This document shows positions 14,531-21,433 of a stretch of DNA of 21,433 nt, piece by piece (the stretch's first letter is position 1; every line of letters begins with the position of its first letter). The stretch spans positions 1 through 21,433 of the forward strand of contig CAAFZP010000110.1 in NCBI GenBank assembly GCA_900767585.1. The letters run 5' to 3'. The notes under the pieces are model-generated. The model had not been told where the DNA came from. It saw nothing but the letters and a program-made list of their open reading frames with translations, and made no database searches. Source of the DNA: Lachnospiraceae bacterium. GTDB taxonomy: Bacteria; Bacillota; Clostridia; Lachnospirales; Lachnospiraceae. Made by a program: the position numbers and the translations under genes.

Positions 14531-16555
14531 TCACTCGCTACACACATACGCCAGTGCTACCGTCACGCCCCCATACGCTTGCTTGCGGAGCAACAGCTCT
14601 CCATCCTGTGCTTGCTTACGAAGTAATAGCTCTCCCCCATCCACTTGCATACGAAGCAACCGCTCACCCTGATTCATACCATGCTCGCTTGCATACTTCA
14701 CTGCACTTCGCTCGCAGACATTATCCACGCCGGTCACACCAGACACAAATTCTGATGCCGAAAATGTCCCCGGTACCGCCTGTAATTCTTCTGCCGTATA
14801 TGTCTCAAATGGCACATTCCGTGTCTTGCAGAATTCCTGCAAGCCTGCTTCTTCCTTCTTCAAATCAATGCTTGCCACCGCACATAGTGCTTCCATCCGC
14901 AAGCCTGCTTTCGCAAATGCATTCTGCACCGCATGCTCGATTTTATCCGCCGCTGTCCCTTTCTTACAACCGACGCCTGCTACAATACATCGCGGAACAA
15001 GCTGTAACGTTTGCGCATCCACAGGAACATCTTTTGAAGTTATAATAACCTGATGCGAACCTATCTGCAATCTTTTAACATCGACTCTGTTCTTGCATCC
15101 ATCGATTCCATTCTCGCATCCATCGATTCTGTTCTTGCATCCATCAACTTGATTCTCGCATCCATCATTTTCTATCTTATCCGCATCAATCCCAGTTGAT
15201 TTCAGTTCCTTACGTATCTCGCATGCGGCCTTCTCTTCTCCCTGTGTCACCGCAGGATCTTCTATCCACACAGGCTTCGCTCCGGTCGCCAGCACCTCCG
15301 CGCTGATTGCCTTCGCCTTCACCCAGTCCGTCACTACTAAATTATGTTCCCGCGCATAATCATCAATGGAGAATCTGCCTTCCACATCCGTCGCCGTCGT
15401 GATGACCGGTGTTGCCCACATCACATCCGCCAGCATCTGCGTGAGCGCATTTGCCCCGCCGGCATGTCCACTCACTAACGATATCACATGTTTTCCGCAT
15501 TCATCCATGCACACGATCGCCGGATCTTTGGATTTGTGCGTCAGATGCTCCGCCACACTCCGTACCGCAATTCCGCTTGCGGTCACGAACACAATCGCAT
15601 CCACCTGCTCAAAATATGTATCGACACACGCCTTTACCGTTTCCCTCATTGAAACCTCAGGAAGTGCCTCGCATTTTACCTTCGTAATAATTTCTGCACC
15701 GGAAATATTTTCCAGCTTCTTCGCCAGCTTCTGCATCGTCGCATACCCGCGCACACTGCATGTGACAAGCAGGACCCGGCGGATTCCTGCCGGAAGTGTG
15801 ATTTCTGTCGCACCGCGGTATTCCGTTGCAAATGCTGCATCATACAGCTTGGACTTCTCATAGATACTTCCAAGCGCCGGGGATACAATGATGAGTGCCG
15901 TCTTCGTAATCCCTGCGGCTTCCATATCTTCCGGAAGCTTAGCCAGTGTCGTGCGGATAATCTTCTCTTCCGGCCAGGTAGCCTTATACACAACCGCAAC
16001 CGGCGTAGCCTCCGCGTATCCACCAAGCAGGAGTTCCTGCCGCACCTTTCGGGCAAGCCCGGACGACAGATACAGCACCAGACTGGCATGGTGTGCAGCC
16101 AGACTTCGCAGATTTTCCTTCTCCGGCACCGGCGTCTTCCCTTCCGCTCTTGTCAGAATCAATGTCTGCGTCACATCCGGCAACGTATACTCACACGCCA
16201 GCGATGCCGCGGCACCGAACACCGCACTCACCCCCGGACATACATCATATGCGATTCCATACTCATCCAGCAGATCCATCTGCTCGCGGATTGCACCATA
16301 CACGGACGGATCACCCGTATGCAGACGCACCGTCCCTTTGCCTGCTGCCTCTGCTTCCCGCATCACAGACACGACATCTTCAAGCGTCATATGCGCGCTA
16401 TTGTAAATTTCGCAATCCACCTTCGCATACGAAAGCAACTCCGGATTTACAAGTGAACCCGCATAGATGATCACGTCCGCTTCTTTTATTCGATTCATGC
16501 CCCGCACGGTAATCAGATCACACGCGCCAGGGCCCGCTCCTACGAAATGTACCAT
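14531..16555 (-). CDS. cbiFG: CbiF-CbiG fusion with two repeat blocks
   Basis: Residues about 1-235 are CbiF, cobalt-precorrin-4 C11-methyltransferase: MVHFVGAGPGACDLITVRG, VIIYAGSLVNPELL, RLHTGDPSVYGAIREQMDLL, CPGVSAVFGAAASLACEYTLP and LYLSSGLARKV. Residues about 255-674 are CbiG, the cobalt-precorrin-5A lactone hydrolase: VFVTASGIAVRSVAEHL, SLVSGHAGGANALTQML, PVITTATDVEGRFSIDDYA, CIVAGVGCKKGT and GGVTVALA at the end. CbiG here carries an extra block of four DGC-type heptads (464-492) between its middle and C-terminal domains, and the conserved C-terminal LLLRKQA segment is repeated three times (about 630-662). The start overlaps cbiD by 16 nt. Both activities are probably intact. Confidence 0.93.
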   Translation of the reverse strand: MVHFVGAGPGACDLITVRGMNRIKEADVIIYAGSLVNPELLSYAKVDCEIYNSAHMTLEDVVSVMREAEAAGKGTVRLHTGDPSVYGAIREQMDLLDEYGIAYDVCPGVSAVFGAAASLACEYTLPDVTQTLILTRAEGKTPVPEKENLRSLAAHHASLVLYLSSGLARKVRQELLLGGYAEATPVAVVYKATWPEEKIIRTTLAKLPEDMEAAGITKTALIIVSPALGSIYEKSKLYDAAFATEYRGATEITLPAGIRRVLLVTCSVRGYATMQKLAKKLENISGAEIITKVKCEALPEVSMRETVKACVDTYFEQVDAIVFVTASGIAVRSVAEHLTHKSKDPAIVCMDECGKHVISLVSGHAGGANALTQMLADVMWATPVITTATDVEGRFSIDDYAREHNLVVTDWVKAKAISAEVLATGAKPVWIEDPAVTQGEEKAACEIRKELKSTGIDADKIENDGCENQVDGCKNRIDGCENGIDGCKNRVDVKRLQIGSHQVIITSKDVPVDAQTLQLVPRCIVAGVGCKKGTAADKIEHAVQNAFAKAGLRMEALCAVASIDLKKEEAGLQEFCKTRNVPFETYTAEELQAVPGTFSASEFVSGVTGVDNVCERSAVKYASEHGMNQGERLLRMQVDGGELLLRKQAQDGELLLRKQAYGGVTVALAYVCSE
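14570..14668. repeat. 33-bp tandem repeat at the cbiG 3' end
   Basis: Three imperfect 33-bp units encode GERLLRMQVDG, GELLLRKQAQD and GELLLRKQAYG just before the conserved GVTVALA. Shared DNA cores such as GCTTACGAAG and GCAT/TTACGAAGCAA are visible. The ancestral sequence is probably the family's own C-terminal strand, which was duplicated twice. Confidence 0.9.
15081..15164. repeat. 21-bp tandem repeat inside cbiG
   Basis: Four contiguous 21-bp units start at 15081, 15102, 15123 and 15144; all end in GCATCCA. On the coding strand they give heptads DGCENQV, DGCKNRI, DGCENGI and DGCKNRV (residues 464-491). One cysteine recurs every seven residues (466, 473, 480, 487). Confidence 0.95.
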
Positions 16556-17856
16556 TTATTTAACTCTCTTTCCGCATCCTTTGTCTGCCCCAGATATCCG
16601 TACTTCTCGGAAAATACAATCACGCCAAACCGCATCGTATCGCCAACTCTGCCTGCGACATGTTTCTCGATTGCCGCAAGGATACTCTGCATCACAGTTT
16701 CCCGCAAGCCTTCCCGTTCCACAACATCCAACATCCGGTCGGTGTTAATACAGTCATAAATTTCCTGTACCACATTCGCCTCTGCGCCCGCCATTGCCGC
16801 ATGCACCGCGAAGATTTCTCCACGTCCATCTGCCACCTTGGAATGTGTATTGAAGATACCTGCCGCCAGTTTCACCAGCTTTCCGATATTTCCAACCAAC
16901 AGAAAATCTTTCATGCCATACGAGATTGCAAGGTCAATCGTATCGCCGATATAATTGCTCGACTTGACACTCTTTGCAAGATCGAGCCCCAGATATTCGG
17001 ATGCGTATGCCTGTCCATAATTTCCCGGCGTGACTAATATCTTCTCTTCGCCAACCGCATGTAACTGCCGGATCTCTGTCTCGATTGTCGCCACAATCGC
17101 CTGCTCGCTCATCGGCTCCAGGATTCCGCTTGTTCCAAGTACCGAAAGTCCACCCTCGATACCAAGCTTCGGGTTAAATGTACGCTTCGCCAGAGTCTCT
17201 CCCTCCGGCATCCATACTGTGATGTGCAATGGTTCATGAACATTTGCTTTCTCACATACATCCGCTACAGCCGCAAATATCATCTGCCGCGGCACACGAT
17301 TGATGGCCGCCTGTCCAACCGCCTGCTCCAGACCTTCTTTCGTGACACGCCCAATTCCGATTCCTCCGTCCAGCGTCAGATACGGAAATGATTCGCTTAT
17401 GAATGCACAGGACCTACCTTGCGTGCTTAGTTTCATAATTTCATTCGTTCCCGTGCTAACACCTGTTTCCGCATCTCCATATGTTTCCGTGTTAGCACCT
17501 GTTTCCACGCTTCCATCCGGTTCCACGTTTCCATCCAGTCCTACGCTTCCATCCATCTGCTTACGCACACTCTGCTGTGCATACGCCACTGTCACGCACA
17601 CATCCGTGCCATTTGTCACATCCGGATCATCGCCGCTGTCCTTAATCACTTTATAGCTTGCTTTCACGTCGTCCGCCTCAAGCAGATACACCGGCACAGA
17701 AACCGTCATCCCCTTCGGTGTGCGCAAGGTTACCGCATGGCTTTCTATGCCAAGTAAAAGCTGCATTGCTGCCGCCTGCGCCGCTGCCGCACTACACGTT
17801 CCTGTTGTGATGCCCAGCCGGAGCTTTTTTTGATTTTTGATCACATATTCTTCCAT
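16540..17856 (-). CDS. cbiD: Cobalt-precorrin-5B C1-methyltransferase CbiD, with repeat insertion
   Basis: CbiD methylates C1 in the anaerobic pathway. Hallmarks are LRLGITTGTCSAAAAQAAA near the N-terminus, VIKDSGDDPDVTNG, DGGIGIGRVTKEGLEQAVG, AINRVPRQMI, LGTSGILEPMSEQA, LVTPGNYGQAYA, LVGNIGKLVKLAAGIFNTHS and FAVHAAMAGA. From ATG 17856 it has 438 residues, about 60 more than usual. The excess is a low-complexity insert from about residue 97 to 155 between the VCVTVAYAQQ strand and LTLDGG. The ATG at 17856 is chosen because GGGA lies 6 nt before it; ATG 17862 and TTG 17868 are in frame but poorly placed. A 115-nt structured leader precedes it. Confidence 0.94.
   Translation of the reverse strand: MEEYVIKNQKKLRLGITTGTCSAAAAQAAAMQLLLGIESHAVTLRTPKGMTVSVPVYLLEADDVKASYKVIKDSGDDPDVTNGTDVCVTVAYAQQSVRKQMDGSVGLDGNVEPDGSVETGANTETYGDAETGVSTGTNEIMKLSTQGRSCAFISESFPYLTLDGGIGIGRVTKEGLEQAVGQAAINRVPRQMIFAAVADVCEKANVHEPLHITVWMPEGETLAKRTFNPKLGIEGGLSVLGTSGILEPMSEQAIVATIETEIRQLHAVGEEKILVTPGNYGQAYASEYLGLDLAKSVKSSNYIGDTIDLAISYGMKDFLLVGNIGKLVKLAAGIFNTHSKVADGRGEIFAVHAAMAGAEANVVQEIYDCINTDRMLDVVEREGLRETVMQSILAAIEKHVAGRVGDTMRFGVIVFSEKYGYLGQTKDAERELNKWYIS
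17451..17555. repeat. Nested short repeats inside cbiD
   Basis: Two blocks are visible. Near-identical 18-bp units of the type ACGCTTCCATCCGGTTCC start at 17507, 17525 and 17543 (partial), encoding DGSVGL, DGNVEP and DGSVET. A 20-bp sequence at 17451-17470 recurs at 17487-17506 with two changes, encoding GVSTGT/GANTET-type segments. All lengths (18 bp, and 36 bp between the 20-bp copies) keep the frame. Confidence 0.9.
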
Positions 17857-17971
17857 ACGCATTCCCAATCTGTAACATATTCCGTCACCATGTGAAGTAC
17901 AATGGCCTACGTGCGCATCCGCCTGGTTTTACAATCTGCCACTTCACACCGGATTCCTAATTTGCTTTGTC
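17857..17971 (-). ncRNA. Structured leader of cbiD, possible decayed cobalamin riboswitch
   Basis: The 115-nt gap between the hydrolase stop and cbiD contains, on the minus strand, an 8-bp stem TGTGAAGT/ACTTCACA (17941-17948 with 17891-17898) plus an inner GGC/GCC helix. Read in order it has AGGAATCCGGTGTGAA, CAGATTGTAA, GGCCATTG and ACGGAA. These resemble, in the same order, the cobalamin-riboswitch core elements GGGAA..GGUGUGAA, CAACUGUAA, GCCACUG and GGGAA. Several strictly conserved bases differ, the usual CCCGC is missing and no B12-box end (CCAGGAGACCTGCC) follows, so a working riboswitch is doubtful. The position, before the first cbi gene, is where one is expected. Confidence 0.35.
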
Positions 17972-18541
17972 TTAATCATCCGACAAAATCTCGCGGGTCT
18001 TCGCCATCACGTCCTGCAGGATTTGCAGATTCCGCATCGTGTCGCTTGTCTCCAGCGAATGATTGGCATCCTCGTAGACATGCATGGGAACGCCCTGTGC
18101 TTCACTCATCCGGATCACCGCAGGCACATCACTCCAAGGGTCTGCCGTTCCGATAAATGCAGCCGCATGCTTTGGTGCGAAGGTATAAGTTGCTTCAAGC
18201 GGTGTGTATAAGATATGGCGAAGTGCTGCTTCCATTCCCACTTCTTCGAGCTTCTGCGCATAGGCAGATGCGATAATCGTGCCAACGCTTTTCGACACAA
18301 ACACCACTTCCGCATACGCCGCGAAATCAACGCCGGCAAGCTGCTTTTCCGCCTGTGCATACAACGCATGAAATGCCGCCTCCATCTTCTCTTTGTTCCC
18401 ACGGATATTTCCTGCCTGATAATCGTATTTCAACGCAATCTGCTCATAACCTGCTTCACCCGCCAACTTCCGGCTGTAATATAAGAGCGGCTTGTCCGCA
18501 TGATATCCGATTCCCGGGAAAAATATTGCTAATTTCTTCAT
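17972..18541 (-). CDS. Alpha/beta hydrolase family protein
   Basis: The 189-residue protein starts MKKLAIFFPGIGYHADKPLLYY, where FPGIGY is an oxyanion-type loop. VVFVSKSVGTIIAS carries the nucleophile elbow (Ser in SKSVG), AAFIGTADPWSD the acid Asp, and EDANHSLET the catalytic His, giving a complete Ser-Asp-His triad for a small serine hydrolase or esterase. Substrate unknown. I chose the ATG at 18541 with GAGGAA upstream; an ATG at 18577 would add 12 residues (MQRRVKQTRNEL) outside the fold. It lies 56 nt after the sigma-like gene and 115 nt before cbiD, all on the same strand with no terminator seen, so it may lead the cbi operon or follow the sigma gene. Confidence 0.85.
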   Translation of the reverse strand: MKKLAIFFPGIGYHADKPLLYYSRKLAGEAGYEQIALKYDYQAGNIRGNKEKMEAAFHALYAQAEKQLAGVDFAAYAEVVFVSKSVGTIIASAYAQKLEEVGMEAALRHILYTPLEATYTFAPKHAAAFIGTADPWSDVPAVIRMSEAQGVPMHVYEDANHSLETSDTMRNLQILQDVMAKTREILSDD

Positions 18542-18597
18542 AAGTTCATTCCTCGTTTGTTTCACCCGTCTTTGCATTTTTATCTCTAGTGTGCTTT

Positions 18598-20430
18598 TTA
18601 TTGAATTGCATTTACATTTTCTGTTGTATAGCTTTTATAATCAAGCTGCATCTCTTCTCCGAGATTTAATCCCTGCATAAATGCGTCATACTCCGGTTTA
18701 TCGACGGTTCGTGTCTCCCCAGTTACACAATCTGTTATGTAATAAATACAACCATCCCCATCGAGATCCTGTTCATCCGGGAATCCGTCACTCGACAATG
18801 ATTTGTCCCAGTTTGATACGTCATAAAGCAGGACAATCTGTCCATTCTCGAATTTACCATATGTACATGGCCAAATGCTGGATGGTCCCTGATTATGTGA
18901 TATGTCAAATCTCACATATCCTGTGGCATAATACGTCGCATAAGGACCCGTATTATATTTTACTTCCACGTTTTTTGTATCCGTATTATATGTATATGCC
19001 AGCCCCCAGTACCCAGCCACGCACGCGGCTTCTCGTTTAAAAGCAAGTTCTACTTTTCCATCTCCGTCAATATCCGCAATCGCAAACGAATCATCCTCAA
19101 CTCTGTTGACTCCGGATTCCGTAGTATCCCAAGAATCTCCATCCGGCCCCGGCAATGTTCCCGTCGAAAGCCCGGACAACAAGAACTCCTTGTACGCCTC
19201 TTTCGCCACTTTGTCATAATCGATTTTTGATACACCCATGTCATTGGATTCGTCCACAGCGGCAACCGCTGTCGTCTCCTGTGTCATTGCCTCTGTGGTT
19301 GTCACTGTAGTTTCTTCTGTTTCTGTCGTATTTTCTGTTGTCTCTGCAACCTCGGTCACATTTGGTGCCACCGTTGGTTTTACATTCTCCGGTTCCCGTG
19401 TTGTTACCACATGATGAACTCCAAACCCTATCGAAGTCGCAATTGCCGCTCCCGCAACACCGATAGCGATCTTTCCACCGACCGTACCAAGGAATCCTGC
19501 CAGGAATCCTCCTCCGGCACTTCCACCTGCAGCTACTGATCCTGCCGCTGCACTGCCTGCCATCCCGGTTCCGGCCATAGCACCTGCCGCTCCGGCTCCT
19601 TGCATACTGCCAGCGACGACACTTTCTGCTCCTATCCCGGCTCCTGCCATAGCACCTGCCGCTCCGGCCGCTCCACCGGCTGCCATACCTCCGATTGCGG
19701 ATGCTCCCATCATCCAGCCGCTCAGACTCACGATTTCAATTCCGAGTGTACGCCCCAACATATTTTGATATACAATCCATAACCATGGAACATCACGAAA
19801 ACGATACCTCTGCGCATTATGTTGTTCGTTCCTCCTCGAAGTTGTCTCATCGACTGCCTCAAGAATCGAAGTTCTTGTCTTTGTCAGTGCAGACTGTATT
19901 CTATAATTCGGGCATCCCGTTTTTTCTTCAATCTCCCGGATTGTATTTCCAAAGAAATAATAATCCTGGAATATAATCTTCTCCATTGGAGGCATTTCAT
20001 ATAGAATTCTCTGCATACGCATCTGAAATCCATCATCTTCAAGCAGAGGCTCCGTAATAGTCAGCGCTTCATCTTCCTCTGCGTAATCATAGAAATAATT
20101 GTTTGAAAATGCAGAATCATCTGCCGGATTATACTGGCTATCATCCCCTGTTTTTGTTATGCTGCCGCTACTTTCCAGATACGAAAAAGCTATCTCATTT
20201 ACAATCCCTGCCAGCCACCGGTAAAACTCTTTCTCATCCATAAGGCCACGTATGTTTGCATAGATTTTATCATATACCAGTGCAACCAGCGATGTCGCGG
20301 CATCCTGATCGTTTACAATGTTATAAAGCATTGTGTATACGGTATTTACAGTCTCGTTGTAAAAACTCTCATACCCGCTGAAATCTCCGGTTTTAAATTT
20401 GTTTAACTGCTCTGTAATAACTGGATTCAT
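18598..20430 (-). CDS. Sigma-70-like protein fused to a membrane helix and outside domain
   Basis: Residues about 15-85 (YESFYNETVNTVYTMLYN..., FYRWLAGIVNEIAFSYL) fit sigma-70 region 2, and about 138-192 (LYEMPPMEKIIFQDYYFFGN, IREIEEKTGCPNYRIQSALT) fit region 4 with its helix-turn-helix, as in ECF sigma factors. Then comes a Gly/Ala-rich stretch (240-320), a hydrophobic helix (about 318-337), a Thr/Glu linker (344-392) and a C-terminal domain (400-610) with two Ca-binding-like motifs, DIDGDGKVEL (453-462) and DLDGDG (555-560). This predicts sigma domains inside the cell and a sensing domain outside. Length 610 is about three times an ECF factor. The ribosome site is GGGGAG. It could be a one-protein signalling system; whether it binds RNA polymerase is not shown. 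Confidence 0.8.
   Translation of the reverse strand: MNPVITEQLNKFKTGDFSGYESFYNETVNTVYTMLYNIVNDQDAATSLVALVYDKIYANIRGLMDEKEFYRWLAGIVNEIAFSYLESSGSITKTGDDSQYNPADDSAFSNNYFYDYAEEDEALTITEPLLEDDGFQMRMQRILYEMPPMEKIIFQDYYFFGNTIREIEEKTGCPNYRIQSALTKTRTSILEAVDETTSRRNEQHNAQRYRFRDVPWLWIVYQNMLGRTLGIEIVSLSGWMMGASAIGGMAAGGAAGAAGAMAGAGIGAESVVAGSMQGAGAAGAMAGTGMAGSAAAGSVAAGGSAGGGFLAGFLGTVGGKIAIGVAGAAIATSIGFGVHHVVTTREPENVKPTVAPNVTEVAETTENTTETEETTVTTTEAMTQETTAVAAVDESNDMGVSKIDYDKVAKEAYKEFLLSGLSTGTLPGPDGDSWDTTESGVNRVEDDSFAIADIDGDGKVELAFKREAACVAGYWGLAYTYNTDTKNVEVKYNTGPYATYYATGYVRFDISHNQGPSSIWPCTYGKFENGQIVLLYDVSNWDKSLSSDGFPDEQDLDGDGCIYYITDCVTGETRTVDKPEYDAFMQGLNLGEEMQLDYKSYTTENVNAIQ
19575..19668. repeat. Direct repeat in the Gly/Ala-rich part of the sigma-like gene
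   Basis: An identical 22-bp sequence beginning CCATAGCACCTGCCGCTC occurs at 19575-19596 and 19647-19668, 72 bp (24 codons) apart. It encodes AGAAGAMA-type residues. Slippage or recombination could change the length of this region in frame. Confidence 0.8.
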
Positions 20431-20484
20431 TGGTTCTCCCCGCTTTCGTTTCCAAGAAAAATTTACGCCCTGTATATGAGAGTT

Positions 20485-20513
20485 ATTTTACAGCACGATG
20501 ACAGGTTTTACAA
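20485..20513 (-). promoter_or_regulatory. Promoter of the sigma-like gene
   Basis: On the minus strand TTGTAA (20508-20513), 17 nt, then TAAAAT (20485-20490) lies about 55 bp before the ATG, downstream of the terminator of the preceding gene. It looks like a vegetative promoter. The hexamers are embedded in a repeated TGTAAAA. Confidence 0.5.
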
Positions 20514-20592
20514 GCAATTCCGGGCGCAATTATTCCGAGTATGTCTATATGCAATTTGTTGTAAAATTCAGGAAATGAACAGGGATTTGGAT

Positions 20593-20629
20593 AAAAAATC
20601 CAGAGAGTTTTCTTATTCTCTGGATTTTT
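20593..20629 (-). terminator. Intrinsic terminator, possibly bidirectional
   Basis: Arms TCCAGAGA (20599-20606) and TCTCTGGA (20617-20624) form an 8-bp stem with a 10-nt loop, flanked by A-run and T-run so that A-T pairs extend it. On the minus strand it is followed by TTTTTT and lies 9 bp after the stop codon of the upstream protein. The flanking runs would let it work in both directions. Confidence 0.85.
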
Positions 20630-20638
20630 GTTTGGATA

Positions 20639-21433
20639 TTAGAATCTACCATCTGCATCCGGCTGCGGACCACCATATTCATAATTCAGCACACTGTTAT
20701 CTTCGTATACCGGCTGCCATTTGAAAGTCCGATGTGCATTTCCTGCCGCTGCATTGCTTGTACGTCCATCTTCCTTTATGTATTTTTCCGGATGTGCATC
20801 AATTTCTGCCTGCATCGTCGCCAAATCGGATTTTGCAGCCATCTCCATAAAGTCCTTATATGCGGCTTCATCTGTGATGCGAATATTCCAACATTGTTCA
20901 TCTGAGAAATCTATGTCCACACCATAAGATATGCATGATTCAACAAGCTTTATCGATCCGTCTTCTATTTTCCAATCCGTAGATGCTGACCACATCCAAC
21001 GATTCGTTACATCCTGGATATTTCCCCTGCCATCATTTGTCTCTAAAATTGAGCCATCTTCTGTCACGACTGACATCCAATAAGCAGCTCCCTGCCCTCC
21101 ATCCTCATAGGAATAAAGCTTCACAATCTTTCCATTCTTTATTGTATAGATATCCGCTACATCAACCGAATTGATCAGTGTGTTCCAGGATCCAATCAAA
21201 AGTTCTTCCGTACCATCTCCATCCAGGTCTTCCATCGCATAAAATGCATCTTTGTTCAAACTTCTTACTGCAAATTTGGTATCCTCATAGCTATAATCCA
21301 TGCTCATAGGATCGTACTGTTCGATCTGCTGTTTCAAATCCGTCAGTACTTCATCATACGATGCATAATCCGTTACATTTTCATCCAAAACCTCTTCTGT
21401 TGTCGCCTCTGTCGTGGCTTCCGTCGTTGTCTC
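20639..21433 (-). CDS. Cell-surface-type protein with Ca-binding-like motif, 5' end cut by window edge
   Basis: 264 codons plus stop are visible; the gene begins beyond the right edge. The visible part starts in a Thr/Glu linker (TTTEATTEATTEE), continues with YASYDEVLTDLKQQIEQYDP, then FYAMEDLDGDGTEELLIGSW (a DxDxDG calcium-type loop), YTIKNGKIVKLYSYEDGG, and ends in a polar tail GGPQPDADGRF. The layout of linker, DxDGDG motif and repeat-like strands matches the outside part of the neighbouring sigma-like protein, so they may be paralogues or partners. Whether this one also has sigma domains cannot be seen. The terminator at 20593-20629 ends its transcript. No enzyme activity is recognised. 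Confidence 0.8.
   Translation of the reverse strand, partial: ETTTEATTEATTEEVLDENVTDYASYDEVLTDLKQQIEQYDPMSMDYSYEDTKFAVRSLNKDAFYAMEDLDGDGTEELLIGSWNTLINSVDVADIYTIKNGKIVKLYSYEDGGQGAAYWMSVVTEDGSILETNDGRGNIQDVTNRWMWSASTDWKIEDGSIKLVESCISYGVDIDFSDEQCWNIRITDEAAYKDFMEMAAKSDLATMQAEIDAHPEKYIKEDGRTSNAAAGNAHRTFKWQPVYEDNSVLNYEYGGPQPDADGRF

Noticed and set aside
14395..15045. 216-residue plus-strand open frame opposite cbiG
   Set aside because: Antisense to the conserved CbiG C-terminal domain; composition reflects the opposite strand and its repeats.
15081..15164. CRISPR array
   Set aside because: The 21-bp units are contiguous with no spacers and lie in frame inside cbiG; the same applies to the cobK repeats.
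17585..17600. GCCACTGTCACG as a B12-riboswitch element on the plus strand
   Set aside because: It lies inside the cbiD coding region on the wrong strand, without the other core elements.

Overview
The window reads as chromosomal DNA of a low-to-mid GC Gram-positive anaerobe of the Clostridia, most likely Lachnospiraceae. The reasons are strong AGGAGG-type ribosome sites, clostridial protein sequences (a flavin reductase of the rubredoxin-associated type, DUF4143 ATPase, Thr/Glu-linked cell-surface proteins) and the anaerobic (early cobalt insertion) form of cobalamin synthesis. The species call is inference.

Layout. Positions 1-417 hold the 5' part of a flavin reductase gene (minus strand) with its own promoter and palindromic operators. 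Positions 503-2752 hold a short minus-strand set: a stripped CobU-like protein, an alpha-ribazole phosphatase-like protein (CobC) and CbiB. A plus-strand lipoprotein gene (3038-4405) sits between this set and the main cluster and converges on cobS with an 8-nt tail overlap. From 4398 to 18541 the minus strand carries, in transcription order, an alpha/beta hydrolase, cbiD, a cbiF-cbiG fusion, cbiH, cobK/cbiJ, a cbiE-cbiT fusion, cbiA, cbiC, an AAA ATPase that looks foreign to the pathway, cobT, a membrane-anchored protein of unknown function, cobU and cobS. Upstream of these (18598-20430) is an unusual sigma-factor-like protein fused to a Gly/Ala-rich region, a membrane helix and an outside domain. 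After it comes the 3' part of a second protein with the same kind of outside domain (20639-21433), closed by a clear intrinsic terminator.

Together the cob/cbi genes cover most of the anaerobic route from cobalt-precorrin-3 to the a,c-diamide (CbiH, F, G, D, J, E, T, C, A), then CbiB, CobU, CobS, CobT and CobC for nucleotide loop assembly. Not seen in the window are CbiL, a cobaltochelatase (CbiK/CbiX), CbiP, CobD, an adenosyltransferase and a cobalt transporter; they must lie elsewhere or be missing.

The most unusual things are: (1) in-frame tandem-repeat insertions in three consecutive pathway genes or fusions (cobK, cbiFG twice, cbiD), at sites outside the conserved cores or at the C-terminus; (2) four palindromic units repeated at 42-bp spacing over the promoter of the AAA ATPase; (3) two CobU homologues whose conserved motifs are complementary; (4) the membrane-tethered sigma-like fusion; (5) a structured leader before cbiD that may be a decayed cobalamin riboswitch; (6) a Fur-family-like 7-1-7 palindrome beside the flavin reductase promoter. 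No tRNA, rRNA, CRISPR array or insertion sequence was seen, and no gene-free stretch exceeds 300 bases.
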